A DNA stretch of 64,000 bases, from contig DLHI01000026.1 of assembly GCA_002483135.1 (NCBI GenBank), positions 1 to 64,000 of the forward strand, read 5' to 3'. The notes under the pieces are model-generated. The model did no database searches and was not told the origin of the DNA. It was given only the letters and a program-made list of their open reading frames with translations. Below, piece after piece: positions 34,541 through 42,022 of this stretch. Made by a program: the position numbers and the translations under genes. The DNA comes from Hyphomonadaceae bacterium UBA7672 (GTDB lineage Bacteria > Pseudomonadota > Alphaproteobacteria > Caulobacterales > Hyphomonadaceae). Each line of letters starts with the position of its first letter. Position 1 is the first letter of the stretch.

Positions 34541-35274
34541 AACGCCGCCTCTCATCCCTTGTCCGCGCCTTGCTCGGCGCTGTCGCCATTGCCCCGATCG
34601 CCGCAACACCCGCTCAGGCGCAAATGGCGGTCATCGACCCGTCCAACCTGATCCAGAATGCTCTCAACGCGGCTCGGGCGCTGCAACAGATCAACAATCA
34701 AGTGACGCAGATCACCAACCAGATTCGGCAGCTCGAAAACGACGCGCGGAATCTCACGCGTCTCGGCGACACCTTTGCGCCGGACATCATGGCAAGACTT
34801 CGCGAGATGGACGGCCTCCTCAATGAGGCCCGTGGCCTTGCGCTCAAGGTGGGTGAGACGCGTGATGCGCTCCAGTCGCTCTACTCGGGCGACTATCGCG
34901 GAACGAACGTCGCGAGCCGCGCACAGGCCGCCGCGCGGCAGGTCGATGCCGCCCGCTCGGCGCTGCAGACCTCGCTCATCGTGCAAGCGCAAGTGACGGA
35001 GCAACTGCGGTCGGACCATACCACGCTGCAATCGCTATCCGTCGTGAGCGCCAACGCAACCGGGGCGTTGTCAGCGCAACAGGCCACCAACGAGCTTCTG
35101 ACCTTCCAGGCCCAGCAGGCAATGCGCCTCCAGGCCCTCCTCGTTGCGGAGTCGCGCGCGGACGCTCTTGAGCGCGCACGCCAGATGGAAGCACAGGCGC
35201 AGGCGCGCGCCCAGCACGATCATTTCTTCTCGAGCGCACAGACAGCGCATCCCGGCCAGCGGCCGTGGAACTAG
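34537..35274 (+). CDS. trbJ: Conjugal transfer protein TrbJ (VirB5 type)
   Basis: 245 residues with a signal peptide (ends ATPAQAQMAV) and a long, mostly helical periplasmic body rich in Gln/Asn (QINNQVTQITNQIRQLEND). TrbJ is the minor pilus/entry-exclusion-region component. The usual small trbK lipoprotein gene between trbJ and trbL is missing; only 28 nt separate the two. Confidence 0.9.
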   Translation: MKRRLSSLVRALLGAVAIAPIAATPAQAQMAVIDPSNLIQNALNAARALQQINNQVTQITNQIRQLENDARNLTRLGDTFAPDIMARLREMDGLLNEARGLALKVGETRDALQSLYSGDYRGTNVASRAQAAARQVDAARSALQTSLIVQAQVTEQLRSDHTTLQSLSVVSANATGALSAQQATNELLTFQAQQAMRLQALLVAESRADALERARQMEAQAQARAQHDHFFSSAQTAHPGQRPWN

Positions 35275-35302
35275 CGAAATTGGACATGAGCAGGGGGCAG
35301 CC

Positions 35303-36628
35303 ATGAATGATTTCTCGGCGATCGACGGGTTCCTGAATACGTTCACGACCTACATCGATTCAGGCTTCGGCCTGATCTCGGGCGATGTCACGTCGCTTGC
35401 AGCCATCCTGATCGCCATCGACGTCACCATCGCCGCCCTGTTCTGGGCGTGGGGTCAGAACACCGACATCGTCCAGAGCCTGGTGAAGAAGACGCTGTAT
35501 GTCGGCGCGTTCGCCTACATCCTCGGCAACTTCGCGATGCTGGCGACCATCGTATTCAACAGCTTCGCGACATTGGGCCTCGATGCGGCAGCCGCCGGCC
35601 TGACCCCGGCCGACCTCTTGAAGCCTGGCCTGATCGCGGCCGAGGGCCTCTCGGCCTCGCAGCCGATCTTCGACCATATCGGCACGATCGCACCCGGCCC
35701 GTTCGAATTCTTCGGCAATCTTGGCGAAGTCATCCTGCTTCTCATCGGCGGGATCATCGTCATCGCCGCCTTCTTCGTACTGTCGATCCAGCTATTTGTC
35801 CTCATCGTCGAGTTCAAGCTGACGACGCTGGCCGGCTTCGTCCTCGTGCCCTTCGCCTTCTGGCGTCAAACGACCTTCCTGGCCGAACGCGTCCTCGGCC
35901 ACGTCATCTCGTCGGGCATCAAGGTGCTGGTGATCGCGATCGTCATCGGCATCGGCTCGACCATGTTCGAAACGCTGCGGACATCGCTCGATCCGGCAGA
36001 CATGACCATCGAACAGGCGTTCGCTGTCGTACTGGGCGCTCTCACCCTGATGGGCCTCGCCATCTTCTGCCCGCGGATCGCTGCTGGCCTTGTGTCGGGC
36101 GCACCCCAACTCTCTGCTGGCGCCGCCGCGGGGACCACGCTCGGCGTTGGCGCCGCCGGCGCTGGCGCCGTCATGGCTGGCCGTGCCGCCGCCGGCGCTG
36201 CAGTCAATGCGGGTCGCGCCGCCGCCAACGGCACGGCCAGCTCCGCAGGTGGTCTGCGCGCCGCAACCTCGCTTGGCTCCCTGCGCACCGGTCTCAACGG
36301 TCCCCTCGCCGCCCCGCTCAACACCGCGGTCGGGCTCGGCGCTTCGGCTGTCGGCGGCATCCGGCAAAGCGCAGGCCGCGTCGCCGGCCACTTCCGCGCA
36401 CGCGGCACAGCAGGGGCGCGCTCCATCGCGGGCTCCGCTGGCGTCATCACACCGGCCTCAGCAACTGCCTCAGCGAGCTCTTCAGAGGCGTCCGGTCAGC
36501 CCGCCTGGGCCAAACGCTTCCGGCACACCCAAGCGGTGCGCGAGGGCATGATGGTCGCCGCGCACACCATCAATTCAGGCGACGGCGGCGGCGCCTCCCA
36601 AGGCCCCAATCTCAAGCAGAGGGAATAG
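35303..36628 (+). CDS. trbL: Conjugal transfer membrane protein TrbL (VirB6 type)
   Basis: 441 residues from the ATG at 35303 (MNDFSAIDGFLNTFTTYIDS), with about six transmembrane helices in residues 28-265. A low-complexity Ala/Gly-rich tail of 150 residues follows (AAGTTLGVGAAGAGAVMAGR and similar), typical of TrbL. It forms part of the inner-membrane channel. Confidence 0.93.
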   Translation: MNDFSAIDGFLNTFTTYIDSGFGLISGDVTSLAAILIAIDVTIAALFWAWGQNTDIVQSLVKKTLYVGAFAYILGNFAMLATIVFNSFATLGLDAAAAGLTPADLLKPGLIAAEGLSASQPIFDHIGTIAPGPFEFFGNLGEVILLLIGGIIVIAAFFVLSIQLFVLIVEFKLTTLAGFVLVPFAFWRQTTFLAERVLGHVISSGIKVLVIAIVIGIGSTMFETLRTSLDPADMTIEQAFAVVLGALTLMGLAIFCPRIAAGLVSGAPQLSAGAAAGTTLGVGAAGAGAVMAGRAAAGAAVNAGRAAANGTASSAGGLRAATSLGSLRTGLNGPLAAPLNTAVGLGASAVGGIRQSAGRVAGHFRARGTAGARSIAGSAGVITPASATASASSSEASGQPAWAKRFRHTQAVREGMMVAAHTINSGDGGGASQGPNLKQRE

Positions 36629-36631
36629 AGC

Positions 36632-37318
36632 ATGTTTACCCGCGCGCGATCTTCGCGCTTGTCGAAGACACCCGAGCCGGAGACGCCTTACCGGCAAGCG
36701 CAGCAGCTATGGGACAACCGAATGGGTTCGTCTCTGGCGCACGCCCGCACCTGGCGGACAGCGGCGTTCTGCAGCCTCGGGTTGGCCACCGCCATGGCTG
36801 CAGGCGTCGTAGTCCTTGCCTTGCGACCAGCTGCGGTCCCCTTCGTGATCGAAGCGAGCGAGACTGGCGAAGCGCGGCTTGTAGGCCCCGCCACGTCGGC
36901 CTACGAGCCAAGCGACGCCCAGCTAGCCTGGCACATCGCGCGGTTCATCGAGATGGTTCGCGGCCTACCGTCAGACGCCATTGTGGTCCGCCAGAACTGG
37001 CTGCGTGCCTATGACTGGGCAACGCAGGGTGGCGCACAGGTCCTCAATGCCATGGCGGAGGATGACGACCCGTTCGCCAAGGTTGGCAAAGAAACGGTTG
37101 CGGTCGAAGTGCTCTCCGTCGTTCGCGCCAGCCCGACCAGCTTTCAGCTGCGCTGGCGCGAGTCGACTTACAACGCCGGCACGCTGATCCACGTCGAACG
37201 CTACACCGGCGTTGCGACCGTCGTGATCGATCCGCCTTCCACCCCCGAGCGGCTCCAGAAGAATCCGCTCGGCCTCTACATCCACGGTTTAACCTGGTCT
37301 CGGGATCTCCAACAATGA
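36632..37318 (+). CDS. trbF: Conjugal transfer protein TrbF (VirB8 type)
   Basis: 228 residues: a cytoplasmic N-terminus with TPYRQAQQLWDNRMGS, one transmembrane helix (about 45-68), and a VirB8-fold periplasmic domain with FIEMVRGLPSDAIVVRQNW and LQKNPLGLYIHGLTWSRDL at the end. It is an assembly factor bridging inner membrane and core complex. The stop overlaps trbG. Confidence 0.93.
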   Translation: MFTRARSSRLSKTPEPETPYRQAQQLWDNRMGSSLAHARTWRTAAFCSLGLATAMAAGVVVLALRPAAVPFVIEASETGEARLVGPATSAYEPSDAQLAWHIARFIEMVRGLPSDAIVVRQNWLRAYDWATQGGAQVLNAMAEDDDPFAKVGKETVAVEVLSVVRASPTSFQLRWRESTYNAGTLIHVERYTGVATVVIDPPSTPERLQKNPLGLYIHGLTWSRDLQQ

Positions 37319-38136
37319 CACGCGTTCTTCTTGCCACTGCAAGCCTTCTCGCTCTCGGCTTCACCTCGCCGGCAATCGCCCAGACGAAGCCGCCCCTGCT
37401 TCAGCAGACCAACCAGGCCGCAATCCGTGGCGCGGCGGACGCTTCGCTCGTCGGCGCGCTGCACGAGTTTGCCTATGAGCGGGGCGCCCTCTACGCCATT
37501 CAGGCTTCCCCCCAGCGCATTACCGACATTGCGCTCGAGCCGGGTGAGGCTCTGCTTTCCGTGTCAGCCGGCGACACGACGCGCTGGATCGTCAGCGACG
37601 CCCACTCAGGAGCGGGACCGTCTGCTCAAGCCCATGTGCTGGTGAAGCCGAACGCGGCAAACCTTTCGACCAATCTGATCATCATGACAGACCGCCGCAT
37701 CTATCACCTCGATCTCAAGAGCATCTCGAGCACAGCGATGGCGGCCGTGTCCTGGCGCTATCCCGCCGACATGATGCTGGCGAACAATTCGCCGCCGCCT
37801 CCCCCGCCTCCAGCGCCGCCCGCCTTCGCGCCGGACCAGCTCAATCTTCGCTACCGCATCGATGGCGACAAGCCCGACTGGCGACCGCTCGCGGCCTTCG
37901 ACGACGGCCAGCAGGTGTTCATTGAGATGCCGGAGAAGATCAGGACAATGGAAGCGCCGCCCCTGTTCGTGATCGGCGACGAAGGCACGGAACTCGTGAA
38001 CTACCGCGTCCAGGGCAAGTACTATGTCGTCGACCGCCTGTTCAACAAGGCCGAGCTGAGACTTGGCACAGGCTGGGGCCAGAAGAAGGTCCAGATCCAT
38101 CGCCAGACACCGATCGCCGGAGGCGCACATGGCTGA
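37315..38136 (+). CDS. trbG: Conjugal transfer protein TrbG (VirB9 type)
   Basis: 273 residues with a signal peptide (ends PAIAQTK), an N-terminal VirB9 domain (about 40-155), a Pro-rich hinge (PPPPPPPAPPAFAP) and the C-terminal domain (LNLRYRIDGDKPDWRPLAAF, then VFIEMP and LFVIG). It forms the outer-membrane core of the channel with TrbI. It overlaps trbI by 8 nt. Confidence 0.93.
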   Translation: MTRVLLATASLLALGFTSPAIAQTKPPLLQQTNQAAIRGAADASLVGALHEFAYERGALYAIQASPQRITDIALEPGEALLSVSAGDTTRWIVSDAHSGAGPSAQAHVLVKPNAANLSTNLIIMTDRRIYHLDLKSISSTAMAAVSWRYPADMMLANNSPPPPPPPAPPAFAPDQLNLRYRIDGDKPDWRPLAAFDDGQQVFIEMPEKIRTMEAPPLFVIGDEGTELVNYRVQGKYYVVDRLFNKAELRLGTGWGQKKVQIHRQTPIAGGAHG

Positions 38137-39376
38137 TGGTCTCCCTCCTCGTCCCGATGCTGGCGCGGATGAACCGCGTCGTCAGACCCCCGATAAGCAA
38201 CCGCCGCCGCTTGATGCGATCCGGGTGAAGGGCCCTGGCGCCAAAGGTCTCAATAAGCCAGCCATCCTCGCTGTTGCCGGCGGAAGCGTCGCGGTGGTGC
38301 TCGTGCTCGCGTCAGGCGCCTTCTCGTCCGATGCGTCGCGCAAGCCCGCCGACACAAAGCCAATGATGTCCGACCCGGTCAGGTCCGAAGTAGCGCAAGG
38401 CGCAGTGCGCAACCTGCCCGCCAACTATAGCGAGGCCGCTGCGCGAGAAGCCGCTCTCGCACCTGCTCAGCCGCCCCAACTGGGTCCGCCCCTGCCTGGC
38501 GACGTGGCAGCGTTTGCGCCCCAGGGATCTGACCTGCCCACTCATGCGCCTTACCAGGATGATTGGAGCACGCCTGACCCTTATCGTCCGCAGCAGCCAT
38601 CGTATGCAGCAGAGCCTGTCGATCCGGCATTGGCGGAAGCGGAGGAAGCAGAACGCTCCGCCCTGTTCTTTGCGCTGCGCGAAGAGCCATCACGCGGCGC
38701 AGCCACGGTGCAACCGACTGCAGCGAGACAGCCACCTCCCGGTTCTCCTCTCACGATGATCGCGCCGCAAATACCAAACGACCAAACTGCAAGCCGATCA
38801 GTCGATCGTGCGCTCTTCCCGGGAGCGGTCATTCCCGCAAGCCTGGTGACGGAGATCAGTTCGGAGTCGCCCGGCCCGGTGATCGCGCAGATCACGCAAG
38901 CGATCTACGACAGCGCCACTGGCCGCACGCTCGTCATACCGCAGGGCGCGCGGCTAATCGGAGACTACAAGTCCAGCACACGCTACGGTCAGAGCCGGGT
39001 CGCGATTATCTGGTCACGCATCGTCATGCCGGATGGTCACGAGATCGCCCTCGACGAAGCCGCCACCGACCCATCCGGATCAGCAGGCGTCACGGGCATG
39101 GTCGATAACCATTGGCTCGATGTGTTCGGCGCCGCCGCGCTCGGAACCTTGATCAACATCGGCGTCGCCTCAACCGAAGATCCGCAAATCACCTATGGCG
39201 GCATCGGTGCCATCACGCGCGATCCCGCCGACGAGGCAATCGCTGAAGGTGCTCAACGCACGGCCAGCATTGTCACCAATCGCGTTGTTGACCGCAGCCT
39301 CGCCATACCACCGACAATTCGCGTCGAGGCAGGAAAGAGGATTTCAATTATCGTATCAAGGCGCATCGGATTTTAA
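38129..39376 (+). CDS. trbI: Conjugal transfer protein TrbI (VirB10 type), C-terminus at element boundary
   Basis: 415 residues from the ATG at 38129. A cytoplasmic Pro-rich N-terminus and transmembrane helix (about 45-67) are followed by a long linker and the VirB10 core (about 225-410), with LFPGAVIPASLVTEISSESP, RTLVIPQGARLIGDYKSSTR, DHWLD-like DNHWLDVFGAAALGTL and the final RISIIVSRRIGF. The last codons and the TAA stop lie inside a tRNA-Leu fragment. Homologues usually continue a few residues further, so the extreme C-terminus has probably been replaced by recombination. Function may be retained. Confidence 0.92.
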   Translation: MADGLPPRPDAGADEPRRQTPDKQPPPLDAIRVKGPGAKGLNKPAILAVAGGSVAVVLVLASGAFSSDASRKPADTKPMMSDPVRSEVAQGAVRNLPANYSEAAAREAALAPAQPPQLGPPLPGDVAAFAPQGSDLPTHAPYQDDWSTPDPYRPQQPSYAAEPVDPALAEAEEAERSALFFALREEPSRGAATVQPTAARQPPPGSPLTMIAPQIPNDQTASRSVDRALFPGAVIPASLVTEISSESPGPVIAQITQAIYDSATGRTLVIPQGARLIGDYKSSTRYGQSRVAIIWSRIVMPDGHEIALDEAATDPSGSAGVTGMVDNHWLDVFGAAALGTLINIGVASTEDPQITYGGIGAITRDPADEAIAEGAQRTASIVTNRVVDRSLAIPPTIRVEAGKRISIIVSRRIGF

Positions 39377-39409
39377 GTCTGGTGCGTCTACCAGTTCCGC
39401 CACGCCCGC
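39369..39409 (-). other. 5' fragment of tRNA-Leu(UAA), likely attachment-site junction
   Basis: Read on the minus strand from 39409, this begins GCGGGCGTGGCGGAACTGG and continues through a D-arm (GCG/CGC stem, loop with GGTAGA), anticodon stem CCAGA and loop CTTAAAA with anticodon TAA. It then diverges within the 3' anticodon stem. It is a clean 5' half of tRNA-Leu. No variable arm, T-arm or CCA follows. The break in the anticodon region is where tyrosine integrases often cross over, so this is probably one end of the conjugative element. Confidence 0.75.
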
Positions 39410-39482
39410 TCAGTCGATAATTCAAGGAGTTCTGGCGTTCTCCTTGGTAAACAGCATCAGCCCAAACCGAGAACTGGACCAC

Positions 39483-39497
39483 GAATTGGACCAATTC
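39483..39497. promoter_or_regulatory. Palindrome with TGGACCA repeats, candidate integrase arm site
   Basis: GAATTGG-A-CCAATTC is a perfect 7+1+7 palindrome. TGGACCA occurs at 39475-39481 and again at 39487-39493, a 12-nt period. It lies 75-90 nt outside the tRNA fragment, where integrase or excisionase arm sites would be expected; it could equally be an operator. Confidence 0.35.
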
Positions 39498-39615
39498 ACG
39501 AGACGGCGGGTCAGCGGTGTTCTATCCGCGTTCCCTCGGCGTCCGAGCTGACGGGTACGCCAAGCGTGATGCATCAATCAGTGGCGCTCGTCCACACATT
39601 GGCGGGCAAAGGGAA

Positions 39616-39996
39616 CTAGGTCCCCGCCCCCTTAATCACGTCCGCGATTTCAGCGGCGATTTCCTCAACGGTGTGTGTGGCGGTGCTCCTAGCCAAACGG
39701 TCAGCCAGCGACGGCGAGTAGCCCATCACTTCCTTCTTGGAGACGTTATGCCAAATGGGCAGCAAAATCTGCTCGCCGGAAACGGCGCGCGTCACCAATC
39801 CATCTAACTCGTATTCCGTCCATCCCTTCCCGAAGAAGGACTGGGAAAGAACCACAACTCCGAACCTGCTGCTCGCCAGCCCCCGGTCTATTTTGCGTCG
39901 CAGGCTGTCACCGATTCTTAGCTCGAACTCATCGTACCAAACTGTGAGGCCAGTGGCTTGAAGCGCCTTCGCCAACGGCCGAACAACCGCATCCTT
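39616..39996 (-). pseudogene. TIR-domain protein, C-terminal fragment cut by an IS
   Basis: About 127 codons, beginning KDAVVRPLAKALQATGLTVW, directly abut the IS end at 39997. The rest is a TIR domain: YDEFELRIGDSLRRKIDRGL, FGVVVLSQSFFGKGWTEYEL (with the Glu expected as the NADase catalytic residue) and ILLPIWHNVSKKEV. The N-terminal start, including the usual FVSHASED strand, is missing, and the DNA on the far side of the IS does not resume it. TIR proteins in defence islands cleave NAD+. A start at MAKALQ (39975) is possible but would lack the first beta strand. Confidence 0.75.
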
Positions 39997-40055
39997 TGGT
40001 CTGAGCCCCGCGTGGTCCCTCGTTTGAATGGAGAGTCCGTCACCTGGAGACGGAC

Positions 40056-40319
40056 ATGCGGAAGAGCAGATTTACCGAAGAACAGATCATCGCGATCCTG
40101 GCCGAGCAGGAGCGTGGCGTGCCGACAGTGGACGTCTGTCGCAAGCACGGGCTGAGCACGGCAACTTTCTACAAATTCAAAGCAAAATACGGCGGCATGG
40201 ACATCACCGACGCCCGTAAGCTCAAGCTGCTCGAGATCGAGAACGGCCGGCTGAAGCGGATGCTGGCGGACGCGATGCTCGACAACACCGTGCTGAAAGA
40301 CCTGCTGGGAAAGAACTAG
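40056..40319 (+). CDS. IS3-family transposase OrfA
   Basis: 87 residues: RKSRFTEEQIIAILAEQERG and VPTVDVCRKHGLSTATFYKF form the helix-turn-helix, followed by a leucine-zipper-like ENGRLKRMLADAMLDNTVLK ending LLGKN. It binds the inverted repeats. Near the end, GGGAAAG gives a likely -1 slip into the orfB frame, which continues GKELATPQRKRDAALQAM. Confidence 0.92.
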   Translation: MRKSRFTEEQIIAILAEQERGVPTVDVCRKHGLSTATFYKFKAKYGGMDITDARKLKLLEIENGRLKRMLADAMLDNTVLKDLLGKN

Positions 40320-40357
40320 CGACGCCCCAGCGGAAGCGGGATGCTGCGCTGCAAGCG

Positions 40358-41170
40358 ATGGTGAGGCACGACATCTCCCAACGCCGCGCCTGCCGGCTGG
40401 TCAGCGTCGATCCGAAAACAGTGAGGCGTGAACCGGAGCCGGACAATCCGGAGATCCGGGTCCGCATGCGCGACATCGCAGGCGAGCGGCGGCGCTTCGG
40501 TTACCGCCGCATCGGCCTGATGCTCGAACGGGAAGGCATCGAGATGAACCACAAGAAGCTGAGGCGGCTCTATCGCGAGGAAGGGCTTGCCGTGAAGCGA
40601 CGACGAGGCCGCAAGCGAGCCACGGGCACACGCGAGCCGATGGCTATGCCCTCGGGCCCCTCCAAACGCTGGAGCCTGGACTTCGTCGCCGACACGTTCG
40701 GCGCGAGCCGTCGGTTCCGCATCCTAGCGGTGATCGACGACTACACGCGCGAATGTCTGGCGCTGGTGGCGGATACCTCGCTCTCCGGCGGCCGGGTTGC
40801 GCGTGAACTGGACGCCGTGATCCGGCTCTACGGCAAGCCCGATCTGGTAGTCAGCGACAACGGCAGCGAACTCACCAGTCGCGCCATCCTCGAATGGCAG
40901 AACGAGAGCGGGGTCGGCTGGCATTACATCGCACCGGGCAAGCCGCAGCAGAACGGCTTCATCGAAAGCTTCAATGCGCGCCTACGAGATGAACTCTTGA
41001 ATGAGGAGGTGTTCGACAGCCTTGGGGCTGCAAGGAAGGCGCTGGCCATCTGGCGCCACGACTACAACAACGTGCGTCCGCACACGGCCCTGGGCGGCAT
41101 CCCGCCTGCCGCCGCGCGCGGGTCGTCTGAGCTGTGTGGGGGCTCCACTCCCCGCGCGCTCGCATCGTGA
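40358..41170 (+). CDS. IS3-family transposase OrfB (DDE integrase)
   Basis: 270 residues from the internal ATG; the functional protein is probably the OrfAB fusion made by frameshift. The rve core shows the DDE triad: Asp in RWSLDFVADTFG, Asp in PDLVVSDNGSELTSRAIL, and Glu in QNGFIESFNARLRDELL. The upstream IS3 HTH_21 region (RRRFGYRRIGLMLEREG) is intact. Apparently a complete transposase. Confidence 0.92.
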   Translation: MVRHDISQRRACRLVSVDPKTVRREPEPDNPEIRVRMRDIAGERRRFGYRRIGLMLEREGIEMNHKKLRRLYREEGLAVKRRRGRKRATGTREPMAMPSGPSKRWSLDFVADTFGASRRFRILAVIDDYTRECLALVADTSLSGGRVARELDAVIRLYGKPDLVVSDNGSELTSRAILEWQNESGVGWHYIAPGKPQQNGFIESFNARLRDELLNEEVFDSLGAARKALAIWRHDYNNVRPHTALGGIPPAAARGSSELCGGSTPRALAS

Positions 41171-41235
41171 GAAAAACCGAGTTATGAAACCCTTGGACTC
41201 TCCGAATGGGTGAGGGAGCCTAGGGGCTCAGACCA

Positions 41236-41938
41236 GCGGAATCTTCAGAATGCGGGAGTTTTCAGGGAGCGGATCAGTGCCATTGGGGTCCCCGAAAGGC
41301 CAATAACCACGGCCTTGACCAGAGACTAGGTAGCATTGGTCTGACAGCACCTTACCGGCCGCCTGTTCGATGAAACCCGCGATCGCCTGACGCCCAGCTA
41401 CACCAAGAAGAAGGATCAGCGAATCCGCTATTTCGTATCTAACAGGCTTGTCGATCGTTCGAGCACGCGAACACCTGACGCCACTGGCTGGAGGCTGCCT
41501 GCGAAGCAGCTTGAAGAAGCGGTCGCGTTTGCCATTTCGCATGACCCACCATGCATTGGTAGGCGTCCATGCATTGATTTTGGATCGTAAATCTCGCCAA
41601 TACTAATGTCGGTGATCTCTGTTTCCTTCAAGCCCATCGCGCGGTGGACATCGGAAAGAAGCTCAGCCAGATGTCTGTACGCGACCGCCTCCAGCAACTC
41701 GCAGTCAGGGAGCGTGTTCTCAATCCAACGTCTCTGGATACGGACAAAGCCATCCTTTTTGACATGTGCTCCAGCTAGGGTCATTCGGGATACTGCGCAC
41801 TAGCGCCATTGGCAGGCCGTACCAGATGTCGAAATTTGGGATGACATTCTTGTTGGACTGCAAAATGAACGTGACCGTCCGCGCTCTCTGGATTGCCGTT
41901 TTTATCGCGACGCGGACCGTCAGGATCAAATTAAGCAT
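41236..41938 (-). pseudogene. Frameshifted gene of unknown function next to the IS
   Basis: Three minus-strand frames read on from one another. The first is MLNLILTVRVAIKTAIQRAR...NVIPNFDIWYGLPMAL (from 41938). The second is AGAHVKKDGFVRIQRRWIEN...IGEIYDPK (from about 41784). The third, after a slip in the AAAA run at 41578-41581, is INAWTPTNAWWVMRNGKRDR...PLPENSRILKIPLV. At least two frameshifts are needed, so it is degraded. The stop falls at the IS end. No family with a known function was recognised; the first part resembles small helical proteins with an ARTVTFILQ segment. Confidence 0.5.
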
Positions 41939-42022
41939 CCGCCGCGGCGTGCCACTGTCGATGCAGGTCTTCTAGTCGCTGATGTACTGCGTGGAGCAGG
42001 CATCCTTCTCGATCGCCTGCAC

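Larger units (their letters stand above)
39997..41235 (+). mobile_element. IS3-family (IS407-like) insertion sequence
   Basis: 1239 nt bounded by perfect 13-nt terminal inverted repeats TGGTCTGAGCCCC, with partial identity continuing inward (TCCCTC and GGAGAGTCC at matching distances). The ends have the TG...CA form of the IS3 family. It carries orfA and orfB with a probable -1 frameshift. No 3-4-nt target duplication is present (CCTT left, GCGG right), which suggests that one flank was deleted or rearranged after insertion. Confidence 0.88.

Noticed and set aside
35449..37014. A 521-codon plus-strand frame across trbL and trbF
   Set aside because: It overlaps trbL and trbF in another frame and is very Arg-rich with no domain; it is a shadow frame.
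39369..39409. Intact tRNA-Leu gene
   Set aside because: Only the 5' half to the anticodon stem is present; no variable arm, T-arm or 3' end follows.
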